Origin: Xylanibacter ruminicola Ga6B6
GTDB taxonomy: Bacteria > Bacteroidota > Bacteroidia > Bacteroidales > Bacteroidaceae
Assembly: GCF_000687715.1 (NCBI RefSeq)
Contig: NZ_JHXD01000015.1
Coordinates: 1 to 64,000, forward strand
DNA length: 64,000 nt
Reading direction: 5' to 3'
The notes below the pieces were generated by a model. It was not told the DNA's origin. It saw only the letters and a list, made by a program, of their open reading frames with translations, and made no database searches. Shown here in pieces: positions 29,281-37,118 of this stretch (the stretch's first letter is position 1; each line of letters opens with the position of its first letter). The position numbers and the translations under genes were made by a program.

Positions 29281-29832
29281 TTACGCTTGGATAAACGCAA
29301 CCTTTCTACGATTATCCTTCGGTCTCACTGCAAAATGTACCCAGATGGCACCATAGCGATTCTTGGACGAGCCAAGCGGCAAAGCCGAGCGCTTTTCTAT
29401 CAGCAGTTCATCATAGTCCTGTGCTGATTCATTGGCGTAGGCTATGAGGATGGCTGCATAACAGATGGCCTGCTCCATACCATTGGTGCGGATATCCGCC
29501 GCACAGCCCGTTAAGTGATTGCTAGTAGGGGCTCCACCAACCTTCCGATTCAATTGCGGCGATCGATAACCTGAGTTTATCACGATTGGATGACCTATCT
29601 TATTTCGCAATACTTCTAACCACTCACACAATCGCTTTAGGTTCGCAATCGCCTCATGACTAGGAATGTTATACACTTCAGGATATTTGCTCCTGGTGAA
29701 CTCCCCCAGCGTGAAGCGAGGCGATAAGCGAGCGCAATCAAGCTTGCTTGAATTGCCGAGCGTAGCCTCACTCGGCGAAGCCAAGTGCTGGGAGAGGTTT
29801 GCTTTACTGTTTAACTGTACTATCTGTTCCAT
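29281..29832 (-). CDS. M15-family peptidase (endolysin-like), with unusual N-terminus
   Basis: 183 aa. Zinc D-Ala-D-Ala carboxypeptidase fold of the Peptidase_M15_3 type: FTLGEFTRSK, VINSGYRSPQLNRKVGG, zinc motif SNHLTGCAADI (HxxxxxxD) and the final VHF. It has no signal peptide, like phage endolysins. The normal family start is just before FTLGEFT; here about 40 extra residues precede it, and part of them is encoded by a highly palindromic DNA stretch (29698-29797) that appears to be an inserted repeat. Confidence 0.85.
   Translation of the reverse strand: MEQIVQLNSKANLSQHLASPSEATLGNSSKLDCARLSPRFTLGEFTRSKYPEVYNIPSHEAIANLKRLCEWLEVLRNKIGHPIVINSGYRSPQLNRKVGGAPTSNHLTGCAADIRTNGMEQAICYAAILIAYANESAQDYDELLIEKRSALPLGSSKNRYGAIWVHFAVRPKDNRRKVAFIQA
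29698..29797. repeat. About 100-bp palindromic element within the M15 gene
   Basis: Outer arms CTCCCCCAGCGTGAAGC and GCTGGGAGAG, inner palindrome around CAAGCTTG (29748-29765 region) and several small hairpins. It is in frame with the peptidase N-terminus. Looks like a REP-type element that became coding; copies elsewhere are not in this window. Confidence 0.6.
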
Positions 29833-29841
29833 TTTCGTAAT

Positions 29842-29870
29842 GTTAGTTTGTTAGGATGTTAGGACGTTAG
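29842..29870. repeat. GTTAGnnn octamer array 1
   Basis: GTTAGTTT GTTAGGAT GTTAGGAC GTTAG, strict 8-bp period, covering the DUF3987 stop codon and the gap to the M15 start. Same unit as the arrays at 36077-36105 (inverted) and 36243-36266. Confidence 0.85.
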
Positions 29871-32305
29871 ATCATGAGCAGACCGGTTTTACGATAGCGC
29901 ACCTTGGCGCAACCATCTTCAACATAGTCTTCTGCCTTTTCTATCAGTCGGTCCTTGGTTAGTCGGCTGATACGCATATAGGCTGTAGCAGCACTCTTAA
30001 GCTGGAAGCAACGCACCACATCATCGGTTGTAAACACATCGGGCAAGCGTTCGAAACCTTCGTAGGTTTTCTGACGACGCTGAACGTTTACGCTGGCATC
30101 CTTCAGTTTGTTGTCGAAATAGGCTTCGGCCATCGCACCAAAGTAGTATCGCTGGCAGGCATACTGTATGTTTACTATCAGTTCGGCCAATCGCCAATCG
30201 ATTTCGTCCGTTTCGAATGTACCACACCAGTAGTTGCCTTCCTGATGCAGATCGCCCCAGTGGCGCATCACAATAAACGGAGCCGAGAAGTTCAAGCCAT
30301 GGTAGGCACAACGCTTTAGCAGCATCTCGTCGGCTTTGCTGTCGTTCTCTTCAGCATCGGCCATGCGACGGGCTGTCCAGTCGTAGAGTTCATCCACCAG
30401 CTTCTGTACTGAGAGTTCGCCCTTGGTACGGTCCAGTTTCTTAGCCCATTCCTTCAAGCGGTTGTCGCTGTCGTAATCCACATTACTTTCGCGACTCATC
30501 ATCTTAAAGTTGGTGGCTGGCAGTGGCACACAGGTTAAGCGGGTGGCCAATCCTGAGCCAAAGTTCTGCTCGTTCACCTTCTTTTTAAGCGCGATGGGCG
30601 TACCAGTGTAGATGTAGTTCCAGGTAACGAAGAAATCCTGCAGGATAGAGTCGTTGTTAGAGTATGCCTGTCCATCCTCCTCGTTATGGAATGCCTTCAG
30701 CTCCAGACTCATCTTGTCAATCCAGCTACCACCCTTCTGCACGCAGATGGTGTTATCCAGCTCCGTATCAAAGGTGAGCATGTGCAGCTGCATGGGCTCG
30801 CCATCCACCTCCTCTACCGAGTTCACCATGTCCTGTATAAACTGGGCATTACTGGTTCGTGCTGGGTGTACACGTACAATCACTTTAGGCTTCTTAGGCT
30901 TCTCCTTGTTGGCACCCTTGGTGCGCATCTGTTCACGATAGGCATTAATAGCCTCCTTACCTACTTTATCAGCCTCGATGATAGGTGCTGCCAGCAGCTT
31001 AAACAAGCGAGTGGCAAAGCTCTTACCACTGGCAGGATCGCCAATTATCAGCGTTGAATTATTCAATCGTCGCAATTCCTCTGGACGATGGTAAAAGCGA
31101 TACGTGCATCGTGTCATCAGCGTCATCAACAGGCCGCCTGCTACAAACAGGGCCGCTGGGTACTGATTGTGCTTCAAGCCCTTGCACACATCCTTCAAGG
31201 CTGGATAATACTCGCTCAGGGCCTCAATCTCTTCACCCCATTCCCACAGCATCTGAGCCATGGTATCATCCTTCAGCACCGCCGCCGTTGACGCTTTCGT
31301 GCCCTTCGTAATCTCCTGGTACGTCTTACCCGTGACCTCCTGGATAGCCTCAAGCATGGGCTTACTGGGCAGCTGATTAAGGAATTTCTTCTCCTTATCG
31401 CGTTTGTGCTCAACGGCACTCGATATGGTGTTCTCCACCCTTTCGCCCTCGCTGATGAGTTCCTGTACCCACGTCTGCTTTTCGAGCACTCGCTGCACAT
31501 CAACCCTATCGCCGTCGAGTAGTGTGAGCAGATCAGAGGCCAACTTGAGGCTTTCGTTATGTCGGTTTCTATCCTCTCGGCATGGCAGCTTATCGCCATA
31601 GCGCTTATCAATAATACACTGTACATCATATCCACGCCACATTACAGGTTCGTTACTATGCTCGATGGGAGTTGATGTTTCTGGAAGATTCGCACTCTCG
31701 CTCTGTGAGCGACCGTCTCGATATAGAGCAGTATATCGCTCAGCATACTCTTGGTTCTCATAACTAAACAGTTCTTTATCAATAAATAAAATATCGGTAT
31801 ATTTGCAAATGTAACTCATTCTCGACGAGTCTTTGCAGGCCTCATCCACAACCACCTCGTCGCCCAGCAGTTTGGCCATAGCGTGCTGATTATCAATCAG
31901 GTTGCCCCAATCCAGTCGGGCCTTGAACACAATCTTCAATCCCTTTCCACTGGGTGTAATATACACGAGCACAATGCCCAATGCCTTCAGGTCGAGGCCT
32001 TTATCTATCCAGCCCTGATACAGGGTTAACGGGTTCTCGATATGGTCGAGATCCATCACCACCAGGCCCGTTAAGCGGGTGGCTGCCTGTTTGCGCCAGG
32101 CACCTACTCTACCTTTGGCCGATGCAGTTTCGTCGAAAGTAGCCTGGAAGATGAATGCAGGCAGTTTGCGTTTCAACGCCGCATCGCCCGTTTCGCGATA
32201 CATATCGATATTCTCGTTCCACTTGGTGGCCTTAACAAGAGCCCAGAACTGAGCCTCATCTACCGGCAAGGTGGGATTACTAAAGTTTTTCTGATAGCAA
32301 AACAT
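29867..32305 (-). CDS. DUF3987 / VirE-N-domain protein, primase-helicase-like
   Basis: 812 aa from MFCYQKNF (upstream codon TTG is an unlikely start). The first about 200 residues match the BT4734/VirE N-terminal type (GLVVMDLDHIENP, YITPSGKGLKIVFKA), a primase-like fold. The central part is DUF3987 with Walker A IIGDPASGKSFATRL near residue 420. C-terminal winged-helix-like end. Such proteins are thought to act in replication of mobile elements; the activity here is inferred. The largest gene of the module. Confidence 0.85.
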   Translation of the reverse strand: MFCYQKNFSNPTLPVDEAQFWALVKATKWNENIDMYRETGDAALKRKLPAFIFQATFDETASAKGRVGAWRKQAATRLTGLVVMDLDHIENPLTLYQGWIDKGLDLKALGIVLVYITPSGKGLKIVFKARLDWGNLIDNQHAMAKLLGDEVVVDEACKDSSRMSYICKYTDILFIDKELFSYENQEYAERYTALYRDGRSQSESANLPETSTPIEHSNEPVMWRGYDVQCIIDKRYGDKLPCREDRNRHNESLKLASDLLTLLDGDRVDVQRVLEKQTWVQELISEGERVENTISSAVEHKRDKEKKFLNQLPSKPMLEAIQEVTGKTYQEITKGTKASTAAVLKDDTMAQMLWEWGEEIEALSEYYPALKDVCKGLKHNQYPAALFVAGGLLMTLMTRCTYRFYHRPEELRRLNNSTLIIGDPASGKSFATRLFKLLAAPIIEADKVGKEAINAYREQMRTKGANKEKPKKPKVIVRVHPARTSNAQFIQDMVNSVEEVDGEPMQLHMLTFDTELDNTICVQKGGSWIDKMSLELKAFHNEEDGQAYSNNDSILQDFFVTWNYIYTGTPIALKKKVNEQNFGSGLATRLTCVPLPATNFKMMSRESNVDYDSDNRLKEWAKKLDRTKGELSVQKLVDELYDWTARRMADAEENDSKADEMLLKRCAYHGLNFSAPFIVMRHWGDLHQEGNYWCGTFETDEIDWRLAELIVNIQYACQRYYFGAMAEAYFDNKLKDASVNVQRRQKTYEGFERLPDVFTTDDVVRCFQLKSAATAYMRISRLTKDRLIEKAEDYVEDGCAKVRYRKTGLLMI

Positions 32306-32342
32306 AATTCTCAATTTTCAATTATCACTTTCGAATAAAGCC

Positions 32343-32663
32343 TTAGCAGAATTCGGTTATCTCACGTTCTATCATAGCATTCTTGGCGTCGCGATGGTGA
32401 TCGTCCATCAGCCCCATCACTGCTGCAGCACCCAATTCTTTGGGGAAACTGCCATACACCTTGATACGCTGTATACTCTCCTTAACCCAGCCCCATGGCA
32501 ACTTTTTTACCAGGCGGTCGTTCGCGCAATTACGCGACTTACGCTTATAGGCATTAAATGTTATCACTCCCGTAAACTTGTCACGATGTAGTGAACCCTC
32601 TACGCGCTTTCCTTCAACGAGGCGCACAAGAACCTCTTCGTCTATAGCAATATATTTTTTCAT
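32343..32663 (-). CDS. Hypothetical protein (106 aa)
   Basis: Basic N-terminal half (KRVEGSLHRDKFTGVITFNAYKRKS region) followed by KLPWGWVKESIQRIKVYGSFPKEL. Not recognised. Starts from MKKYIAID and lies 37 bp upstream of the DUF3987 gene in the same direction, so probably in the same transcript. Confidence 0.65.
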   Translation of the reverse strand: MKKYIAIDEEVLVRLVEGKRVEGSLHRDKFTGVITFNAYKRKSRNCANDRLVKKLPWGWVKESIQRIKVYGSFPKELGAAAVMGLMDDHHRDAKNAMIEREITEFC

Positions 32664-32765
32664 AACTTGTCGAATTGATGAGTGAAGGGTTGTGTTAGAA
32701 TTTGGCCATTTTCACTACGTAGACTTCCTCCACCACACTTCGACTCGGTTATTTACTTACCTTTT

Positions 32766-33077
32766 TTAGATGTTGCCTTTCGCTATTTCCCTTGCAGCCT
32801 GTTTCTTGTATTCCTTCAAGGCATCATAATAGTTATCACGTATAGCCTCCTCCAGATTCACACCATCAAACTTGGCGTTAACCGTTACACATGCCAACAT
32901 GTTGGTCAGAATAGCTACCAGCACAGCCTGATCCCAAGGGTTACGGATGTCGAGCTTATCGGCTATAGCTGTAAACTCATCACCCCAAGTCTGTACATCA
33001 TTAGCAAACTGCTTTTCAATCTCGTCGGTGCCGCTAAACATGCGCACCATCTTTTCAATCTTTGTCATTTTCTTCAT
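32766..33077 (-). CDS. Hypothetical protein (103 aa)
   Basis: Predicted mostly helical, rich in Asp/Glu/Lys; ends KKQAAREIAKGNI. Contains MVRMFSGTDEIEKQFANDV and a hydrophobic stretch AVLVAILTNMLACVTV. No family recognised. 12 bp after the next upstream gene, same direction. Confidence 0.65.
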   Translation of the reverse strand: MKKMTKIEKMVRMFSGTDEIEKQFANDVQTWGDEFTAIADKLDIRNPWDQAVLVAILTNMLACVTVNAKFDGVNLEEAIRDNYYDALKEYKKQAAREIAKGNI

Positions 33078-33089
33078 AACTTTACTTTT

Positions 33090-33320
33090 TTATTTGATTA
33101 GTACTATTTGCGTTCCTTTCAGGCGAACCACGGCTCCCTTTTGCAAGCCTGCATTGCGCAGACCGTCGTTCATTTCCCACTCAGAGCATACCGATTTCCT
33201 TTCTACCATCTGCCCCGTCTTAGTGCACTGCCTTGTACCATCATTCTGGCTTTCCTTATGCTTGCACGATGCGCAGCATTTGTTCACCTTGATGTGATAG
33301 GCATTAACTATCTGTTCCAT
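33090..33320 (-). CDS. Small Cys-rich protein, putative zinc ribbon (76 aa)
   Basis: CCASCKHKESQNDGTRQC followed by CSEW gives a CxxC...C...C pattern that could bind zinc. The start ATG overlaps the stop of the upstream gene (TAATG), a sign of coupled translation. Function unknown. Confidence 0.65.
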   Translation of the reverse strand: MEQIVNAYHIKVNKCCASCKHKESQNDGTRQCTKTGQMVERKSVCSEWEMNDGLRNAGLQKGAVVRLKGTQIVLIK

Positions 33321-33643
33321 TAGGCCATACCTCCTTCCATTTCGTCGTTAATCCATGCGTAACACGTTTCCAATACGTAATCAGCCGATGGGCATCCCGT
33401 CATCCGTATCACATCGTCGCACACATAGTCAACCATATCCATTGCCAGTTCTTGTTGCATCTGGCTGCTGAACCCTAACAGCTGTTGGTTAAGCATAAAC
33501 AGCAACGGTTGGCTTAACTTGTTCTCCAGTTGGCACATCACGCTCTCGGCATCATGCTCCAAACACTGTACTCTCATCAGGTCTTCATCTTCGAAGATGA
33601 ACTGACCGCCTTTTCTCTTTTCAAAAATACTTTGTCTTACCAT
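33320..33643 (-). CDS. Hypothetical protein (107 aa)
   Basis: Acidic, helical protein (DEDLMRVQCLEHDAESVMCQ; QQELAMDMVDYVCDDV). Not recognised. First of a run of five same-strand genes leading to DUF3987. Confidence 0.65.
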   Translation of the reverse strand: MVRQSIFEKRKGGQFIFEDEDLMRVQCLEHDAESVMCQLENKLSQPLLFMLNQQLLGFSSQMQQELAMDMVDYVCDDVIRMTGCPSADYVLETCYAWINDEMEGGMA

Positions 33644-33733
33644 AACTTTTAATTTTAAATTTGCGTCGTTTTTTCCTTTCGACGATGCAAAGTTCGCAAT
33701 AAAAATTCACCCCACGATGGCTTTATTTTCTAT

Positions 33734-33785
33734 CGTCCGACGTATCGTCCGACCTTCTTAGAATTCGTCCGACAAACCGTCCGAC
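33734..33785. repeat. Four CGTCCGAC iterons
   Basis: CGTCCGAC at 33734, 33746, 33766 and 33778: two pairs with a 12-bp period, the pairs 20 bp apart. Two copies encode the last residues of the gene ending at 33758 (SDGLSDEF), the other two lie beyond its stop. Confidence 0.85.
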
Positions 33786-34240
33786 TTATTGTTTTGAGCC
33801 CTCATAAAGGCACTCAAAAATCGCTTTACCAAGTTCTTTCTGCGTAGTGCCTCACTGGCTTTGGGGCTATCGGTAAACGTCCAGTCGGGGTACTTGCCTT
33901 TCACCTTAGCTATGGTATCGTAGATGGTGGTGCGACCAGGCAGATTATCAAAATCCGATTGGTGCATATAGTCGATAAAATCTTTGGGGGTATAGAAAAA
34001 GGGCAATCCTTTTACCACGCTCTCGTTCATGGCCACCATCAGGTAAGCATAGTCGCAGGGATTTTTAAAGGCCAGGGCCTGGCGCATTTCGCGTATGGCC
34101 GATGCCACATAGGTATCAATGGTAAGTTTCTTGTCGCCAGTGCCACAAACATTCAGCACCTCTACCATCGGGCACAGATCAACCATACCCATAAACTTCT
34201 CAAAAGCTGCGTCGTCGATACGCAATACTACTTGTTTCAT
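33758..34240 (-). CDS. Hypothetical protein with DNA-binding-like C-terminus (about 160 aa)
   Basis: Starts at MKQVVLRIDDAAF (an upstream ATG at 34270 would add ten residues). Contains CGTGDKKLTIDTYV and a central helical part that may form a helix-turn-helix-like region (GRTTIYDTIAKVKGKYPDWTF). Basic C-terminus (RRKNLVKRFLSAFMRAQNN). I recall similar proteins in Bacteroidales mobile modules but cannot name a family. Confidence 0.65.
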   Translation of the reverse strand: MKQVVLRIDDAAFEKFMGMVDLCPMVEVLNVCGTGDKKLTIDTYVASAIREMRQALAFKNPCDYAYLMVAMNESVVKGLPFFYTPKDFIDYMHQSDFDNLPGRTTIYDTIAKVKGKYPDWTFTDSPKASEALRRKNLVKRFLSAFMRAQNNKSDGLSDEF

Positions 34241-34340
34241 CTTTTTCCAAGTGTTTTGTGAGAAGAGCATGATTGCTGCAGCTTTTCACCTCAGAGGACT
34301 CCCACCCCACTCGGATTAAACATAAAATTCTTATCGACGG

Positions 34341-34348
34341 CAAAGGTA
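34341..34348 (-). promoter_or_regulatory. -7 box of the module's minus-strand operon
   Basis: TACCTTTG on the minus strand, upstream of the gene at 33758-34240; the only good -7 box before the five to seven same-direction genes down to the M15 gene. Confidence 0.6.
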
Positions 34349-34361
34349 CGGCTATTAAAAC

Positions 34362-34385
34362 AAAAAAAGCCCCTATATAGGGGCT
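34362..34385 (-). terminator. Rho-independent terminator with repeated left arms
   Basis: Minus strand AGCCCC TATATA GGGGCT followed by TTTTTTT. Upstream on the same strand, two further AGCCCCTATTAT-like copies and a degenerate one repeat the left arm every 11-12 bp (34379-34421). Terminates the gene at 34443-34784. Confidence 0.8.
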
Positions 34386-34421
34386 ATAATAGGGGCTATA
34401 GTAGGGACTATATAGGGGATA
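34379..34421. repeat. 12-bp tandem repeats AGGGGCTATAnT
   Basis: AGGGGCTATAAT, AGGGGCTATAGT, AGGGACTATAT, AGGGGATA in tandem. Each carries one arm of the adjacent terminator hairpin. Confidence 0.8.
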
Positions 34422-34442
34422 CCGCGGGGTATTAGTGGTTCT

Positions 34443-34784
34443 TTATTCGAGACCGTAATCATCGTAACAATATATAGAGTCCAACCAATACTTAAGATAA
34501 CTCAGCGGCAGACTATGCTCATCGTCGAGTTCCATGTCGAGATTGTGTCTCTCTGCAATAGGCAGAGCAATTTTCAGCATATCGTTTACGAATAGTTCAC
34601 AATCCTCGCGACTCTTTCGGCCATCATAAAAGTTTTCACGCACAGGCTTAATCTTCTGCCAAATCTCCTTAGTTGCAGCCAAATACATCTTATTGTAGTT
34701 GTGGGTAATCTCACCCCAGAGCGAGTCTATCAGTCCAATCTCTTCGATACTAAGCCCGCGTTCTTTACCTTCTTTCATTTTCAA
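34443..34784 (-). CDS. Hypothetical acidic helical protein (113 aa)
   Basis: Helical, with YNKMYLAATKEIWQKIKP and a very acidic, Tyr-rich end (LDSIYCYDDYGLE). No recognised family. Divergent from the AAA_14 ATPase; the two share a 112-bp intergenic region with twin dyads, so they may be a co-regulated pair such as a toxin-antitoxin-like or partner set. That reading is inference. Confidence 0.55.
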   Translation of the reverse strand: MKMKEGKERGLSIEEIGLIDSLWGEITHNYNKMYLAATKEIWQKIKPVRENFYDGRKSREDCELFVNDMLKIALPIAERHNLDMELDDEHSLPLSYLKYWLDSIYCYDDYGLE

Positions 34785-34810
34785 AGGTTTTCCGTAAAAA
34801 ATCGTTAAAT

Positions 34811-34860
34811 TGCACTATTTTAGTGCACTTTTCTGTTATTTTATGCACTGCCATAGTGCA
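34811..34860. promoter_or_regulatory. Twin operators TGCACT-N5-AGTGCA
   Basis: Two perfect 6-5-6 dyads at 34811-34827 and 34844-34860, start-to-start 33 bp (about three helical turns), so both face the same side of the helix. The second covers the region upstream of the ATPase -7 box. Ideal for a cooperating dimeric repressor; the protein is not known. Confidence 0.8.
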
Positions 34861-34867
34861 TTTTTAT

Positions 34868-34875
34868 TATATTTG
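34868..34875 (+). promoter_or_regulatory. -7 box of the AAA_14 ATPase gene
   Basis: TATATTTG, 8 bp after the second dyad and 20 nt before the ATG. Confidence 0.65.
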
Positions 34876-34895
34876 CAGCAAAATATATAAGGATT

Positions 34896-36068
34896 ATGGA
34901 TATTTCGCTTATTGAATTTATGGAGAGTCAGTTGAAGTTAACCACTTCAACATTCCATCGGTATATGTACGATCAGGTGAGTTGGGAGTCGAGAATGTTT
35001 GGACTTGTTGGGCCACGTGGTGTGGGAAAGTCAACAATGATCCTACAATACATCAAAGAGAACAGAGACAAGCGACACATGCTATATGTAGCCGCCGACC
35101 ATCTGTATTTCTCAACCCACACACTTATCGACACAGTAGATGAGTTTGTAAAAGACGGTGGTGAGCAGATATTCATCGACGAGATTCATAAATACGAGAA
35201 CTGGTCGCGAGAATTGAAACTCATCTATGACTCTCATCCTGACTTGAAGGTTGGATTCACAGGCTCATCAATACTTGATATCACAAAGGGAGCATCCGAC
35301 CTTAGCCGACGTACGCTGATATTCACTATGCAGGGACTTTCGTTCAGAGAATATCTGGCGTTGTTTCATAACATAACCGCCCCAGTATATACCATCAACG
35401 ATATTCTGGAGCATAAAGCGAAACTTGATGCCGTTAACCACCCACTGCCCCTGTTTAGGGATTATCTAAAAAACGGCTACTACCCATTTGCATACGAAGG
35501 GGGCTACGAAATGCGTTTGCGTCAGGTTATTAACCAAACAATGGAGGTAGACATCCCCCAATATGCGAATATGAACGCATCAACAGGCCGAAAACTAAAG
35601 AAATTGCTGGCCGTTATTGCACAGAGCGTACCCTTTAAGCCTGTCATGGAGTCGTTGGCCACTGTTATTGGTGTAAGTCGCAATTTGTTACCCGACTACT
35701 TCCTTTACATGGAACAGGCTGGTATGATAGGACAACTGCGTGACGATACTGGCGGTATACGTGGCTTAGGAAAGGTGGAGAAAGTATATCTTGACAACAC
35801 GAACCTGGCCTATGTACTTGGACATGAGAGTACCGACATTGGCAACATCCGCGAGACTTTCTTCTACAATCAGATGCGTGTCACTACTGATGTCATCAGT
35901 TCGCGTATCAGTGATTTCGAAATAGACGGCAAGACCTTTGAGGTGGGCGGAAAGAGCAAGAAGCAGAAACAGATACAAAATGTAGCCCAAGGCTACGTAG
36001 TAAAAGACGATATCGAAACAGGCCATGCCAACATCATCCCCCTTTGGCAGTTTGGACTAACGTATTAG
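34896..36068 (+). CDS. AAA_14/DUF4143 ATPase (first copy)
   Basis: 390 aa. Walker A GPRGVGKSTM (about 39-48), Walker B IFIDEIHKY (near 90), sensor region GFTGSSILDITKGASDLSRR, and a C-terminal DUF4143 nuclease-like region (YEGGYEMRLRQVINQTME; VGGKSKKQKQIQNVAQGYVV). Such archaeo-eukaryote-style ATPases are common in Bacteroidales and of unknown role; they behave as mobile or selfish-looking genes. A second relative lies at 47245-48525. Controlled by twin dyads upstream. Confidence 0.85.
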   Translation: MDISLIEFMESQLKLTTSTFHRYMYDQVSWESRMFGLVGPRGVGKSTMILQYIKENRDKRHMLYVAADHLYFSTHTLIDTVDEFVKDGGEQIFIDEIHKYENWSRELKLIYDSHPDLKVGFTGSSILDITKGASDLSRRTLIFTMQGLSFREYLALFHNITAPVYTINDILEHKAKLDAVNHPLPLFRDYLKNGYYPFAYEGGYEMRLRQVINQTMEVDIPQYANMNASTGRKLKKLLAVIAQSVPFKPVMESLATVIGVSRNLLPDYFLYMEQAGMIGQLRDDTGGIRGLGKVEKVYLDNTNLAYVLGHESTDIGNIRETFFYNQMRVTTDVISSRISDFEIDGKTFEVGGKSKKQKQIQNVAQGYVVKDDIETGHANIIPLWQFGLTY

Positions 36069-36076
36069 CAATCCAC

Positions 36077-36266
36077 CTAACCATCTAACCACCTAACAAA
36101 CTAACATTTGGTATTTTGTTAGGTAGTAACTAACGTGCTTATTAGAATATATATTATATTATTATATATTATAATATATAATAATATAATATATATTTAT
36201 AGTTAGTATTGGTGGATGATTGGATAATAGAGAAATCGTAATGTTAGAACGTTAGGACGTTAGGTG
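36077..36266. repeat. Nested palindrome: GTTAGnnn arrays around a 52-bp AT palindrome
   Basis: CTAACnnn array at 36077-36105 (four units), inverted GTTAGnnn array at 36243-36266 (three units), and in the centre a perfect 52-bp palindrome of A and T only (36146-36197). Mirror of 36077 through the palindrome axis is 36266, so the arrays are concentric to within about 3 bp. The arms are only approximate inverted repeats, unlike at 308-466. Fills the gap between the ATPase stop and the HU-like promoter. Confidence 0.85.
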
Positions 36267-36321
36267 CTCGAGAAATGGTAAATCTATGTAGAAATAAATT
36301 AAAAATAAAACGAATAAACGC

Positions 36322-36352
36322 TTGTATATATGCTGAATTTTTCGTACCTTTG
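36322..36352 (+). promoter_or_regulatory. Promoter of the HU-like gene
   Basis: TTG at 36322-36324, 20-bp spacer, TACCTTTG at 36345-36352. The -7 box begins 78 bp from the last octamer. A leader of about 185 nt follows and has two 16-bp near-copies (36396-36411, 36418-36433, 22 bp apart) plus a weaker third. Confidence 0.75.
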
Positions 36353-36543
36353 CATTGTCAAATTGAGAGAGTAAGAGCAGCGGCATTAAGGCTAAAAATT
36401 GCGAGAATTAAATCTAGAAATTGCGCGCATTAATAGTAACAATTGAAAGTACTAATAGCTGTTGAAACCTGCACTCCAAGGCGACAAAGCGAGATTATTG
36501 AAAATATTAAACATTAAACATTAACCATTAAAATTTTAGAAGT

Positions 36544-37101
36544 ATGGCGATTAAAGTAATTGCTCAGCGCCGAGAGCTTAAAATCGGCAACAAACCAGGT
36601 AAGCGTTTCATTATGCGCCCCGACCTGTATAGTGCAATAGCAGAGAAGAAGGTGTTTCGCGACGCAGCCACTCGCAGTGGTATCTCTGCAGGTGTAATTA
36701 AGGCAGCTTGGGATGCTGCAGGTGAAGTAATCCGTACGTGGGCCACCGAGGGCCACTCAGTGCCTCTGCCAGGACTGGGTACCATGCGATTCGGAGTTCG
36801 CAGTAAGGCTGTTGAGGAGCTGGAGGACGTGAAGACAGGATTGATTACCACCCGTCGTATCGTGTTCACACCCAGCGTAGATGTAAAGGACGAGCTGAAG
36901 AATACGGCCATCCAGATTACCTGCCTGGACGAGGACGGTAATGTGCTGAAGCGTGTGACCAGCGGTGACAGCGGCGATATCGAGGATCCCGACCAGCCAT
37001 CGAACGGTGGCGGTAATCAGAACCAGGGCGGTAACACTGGAGGCAACACAGGCGGCAATCAGCCAAGCAACCCAGGTAGCGGCGGTAGCGACATGAACTA
37101 A
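36544..37101 (+). CDS. HU-like DNA-binding protein with Gly/Asn-rich tail
   Basis: 185 aa. HU-like fold of the Bacteroidales type in residues 1-125 (MAIKVIAQRRELKIGNK; FVRG-like core replaced by LPGLGTMRFGVRSKAVEE), followed by a disordered tail (about 150-185) made of repeated GGN/GGNTGGN/NQG units. HU proteins bend DNA and prefer cruciforms and branched DNA. The tail length suggests a secreted or flexible extension of unknown use. Directly upstream of smalltalk, same transcript. Confidence 0.8.
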   Translation: MAIKVIAQRRELKIGNKPGKRFIMRPDLYSAIAEKKVFRDAATRSGISAGVIKAAWDAAGEVIRTWATEGHSVPLPGLGTMRFGVRSKAVEELEDVKTGLITTRRIVFTPSVDVKDELKNTAIQITCLDEDGNVLKRVTSGDSGDIEDPDQPSNGGGNQNQGGNTGGNTGGNQPSNPGSGGSDMN

Positions 37102-37118
37102 CGGAAAGGAGGTGAATT

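Noticed and set aside
33306..33320. First 14 bases of the Cys-rich gene equal those of the M15 peptidase gene (ATGGAACAGATAGT)
   Set aside because: Too short to show a duplication; noted only.
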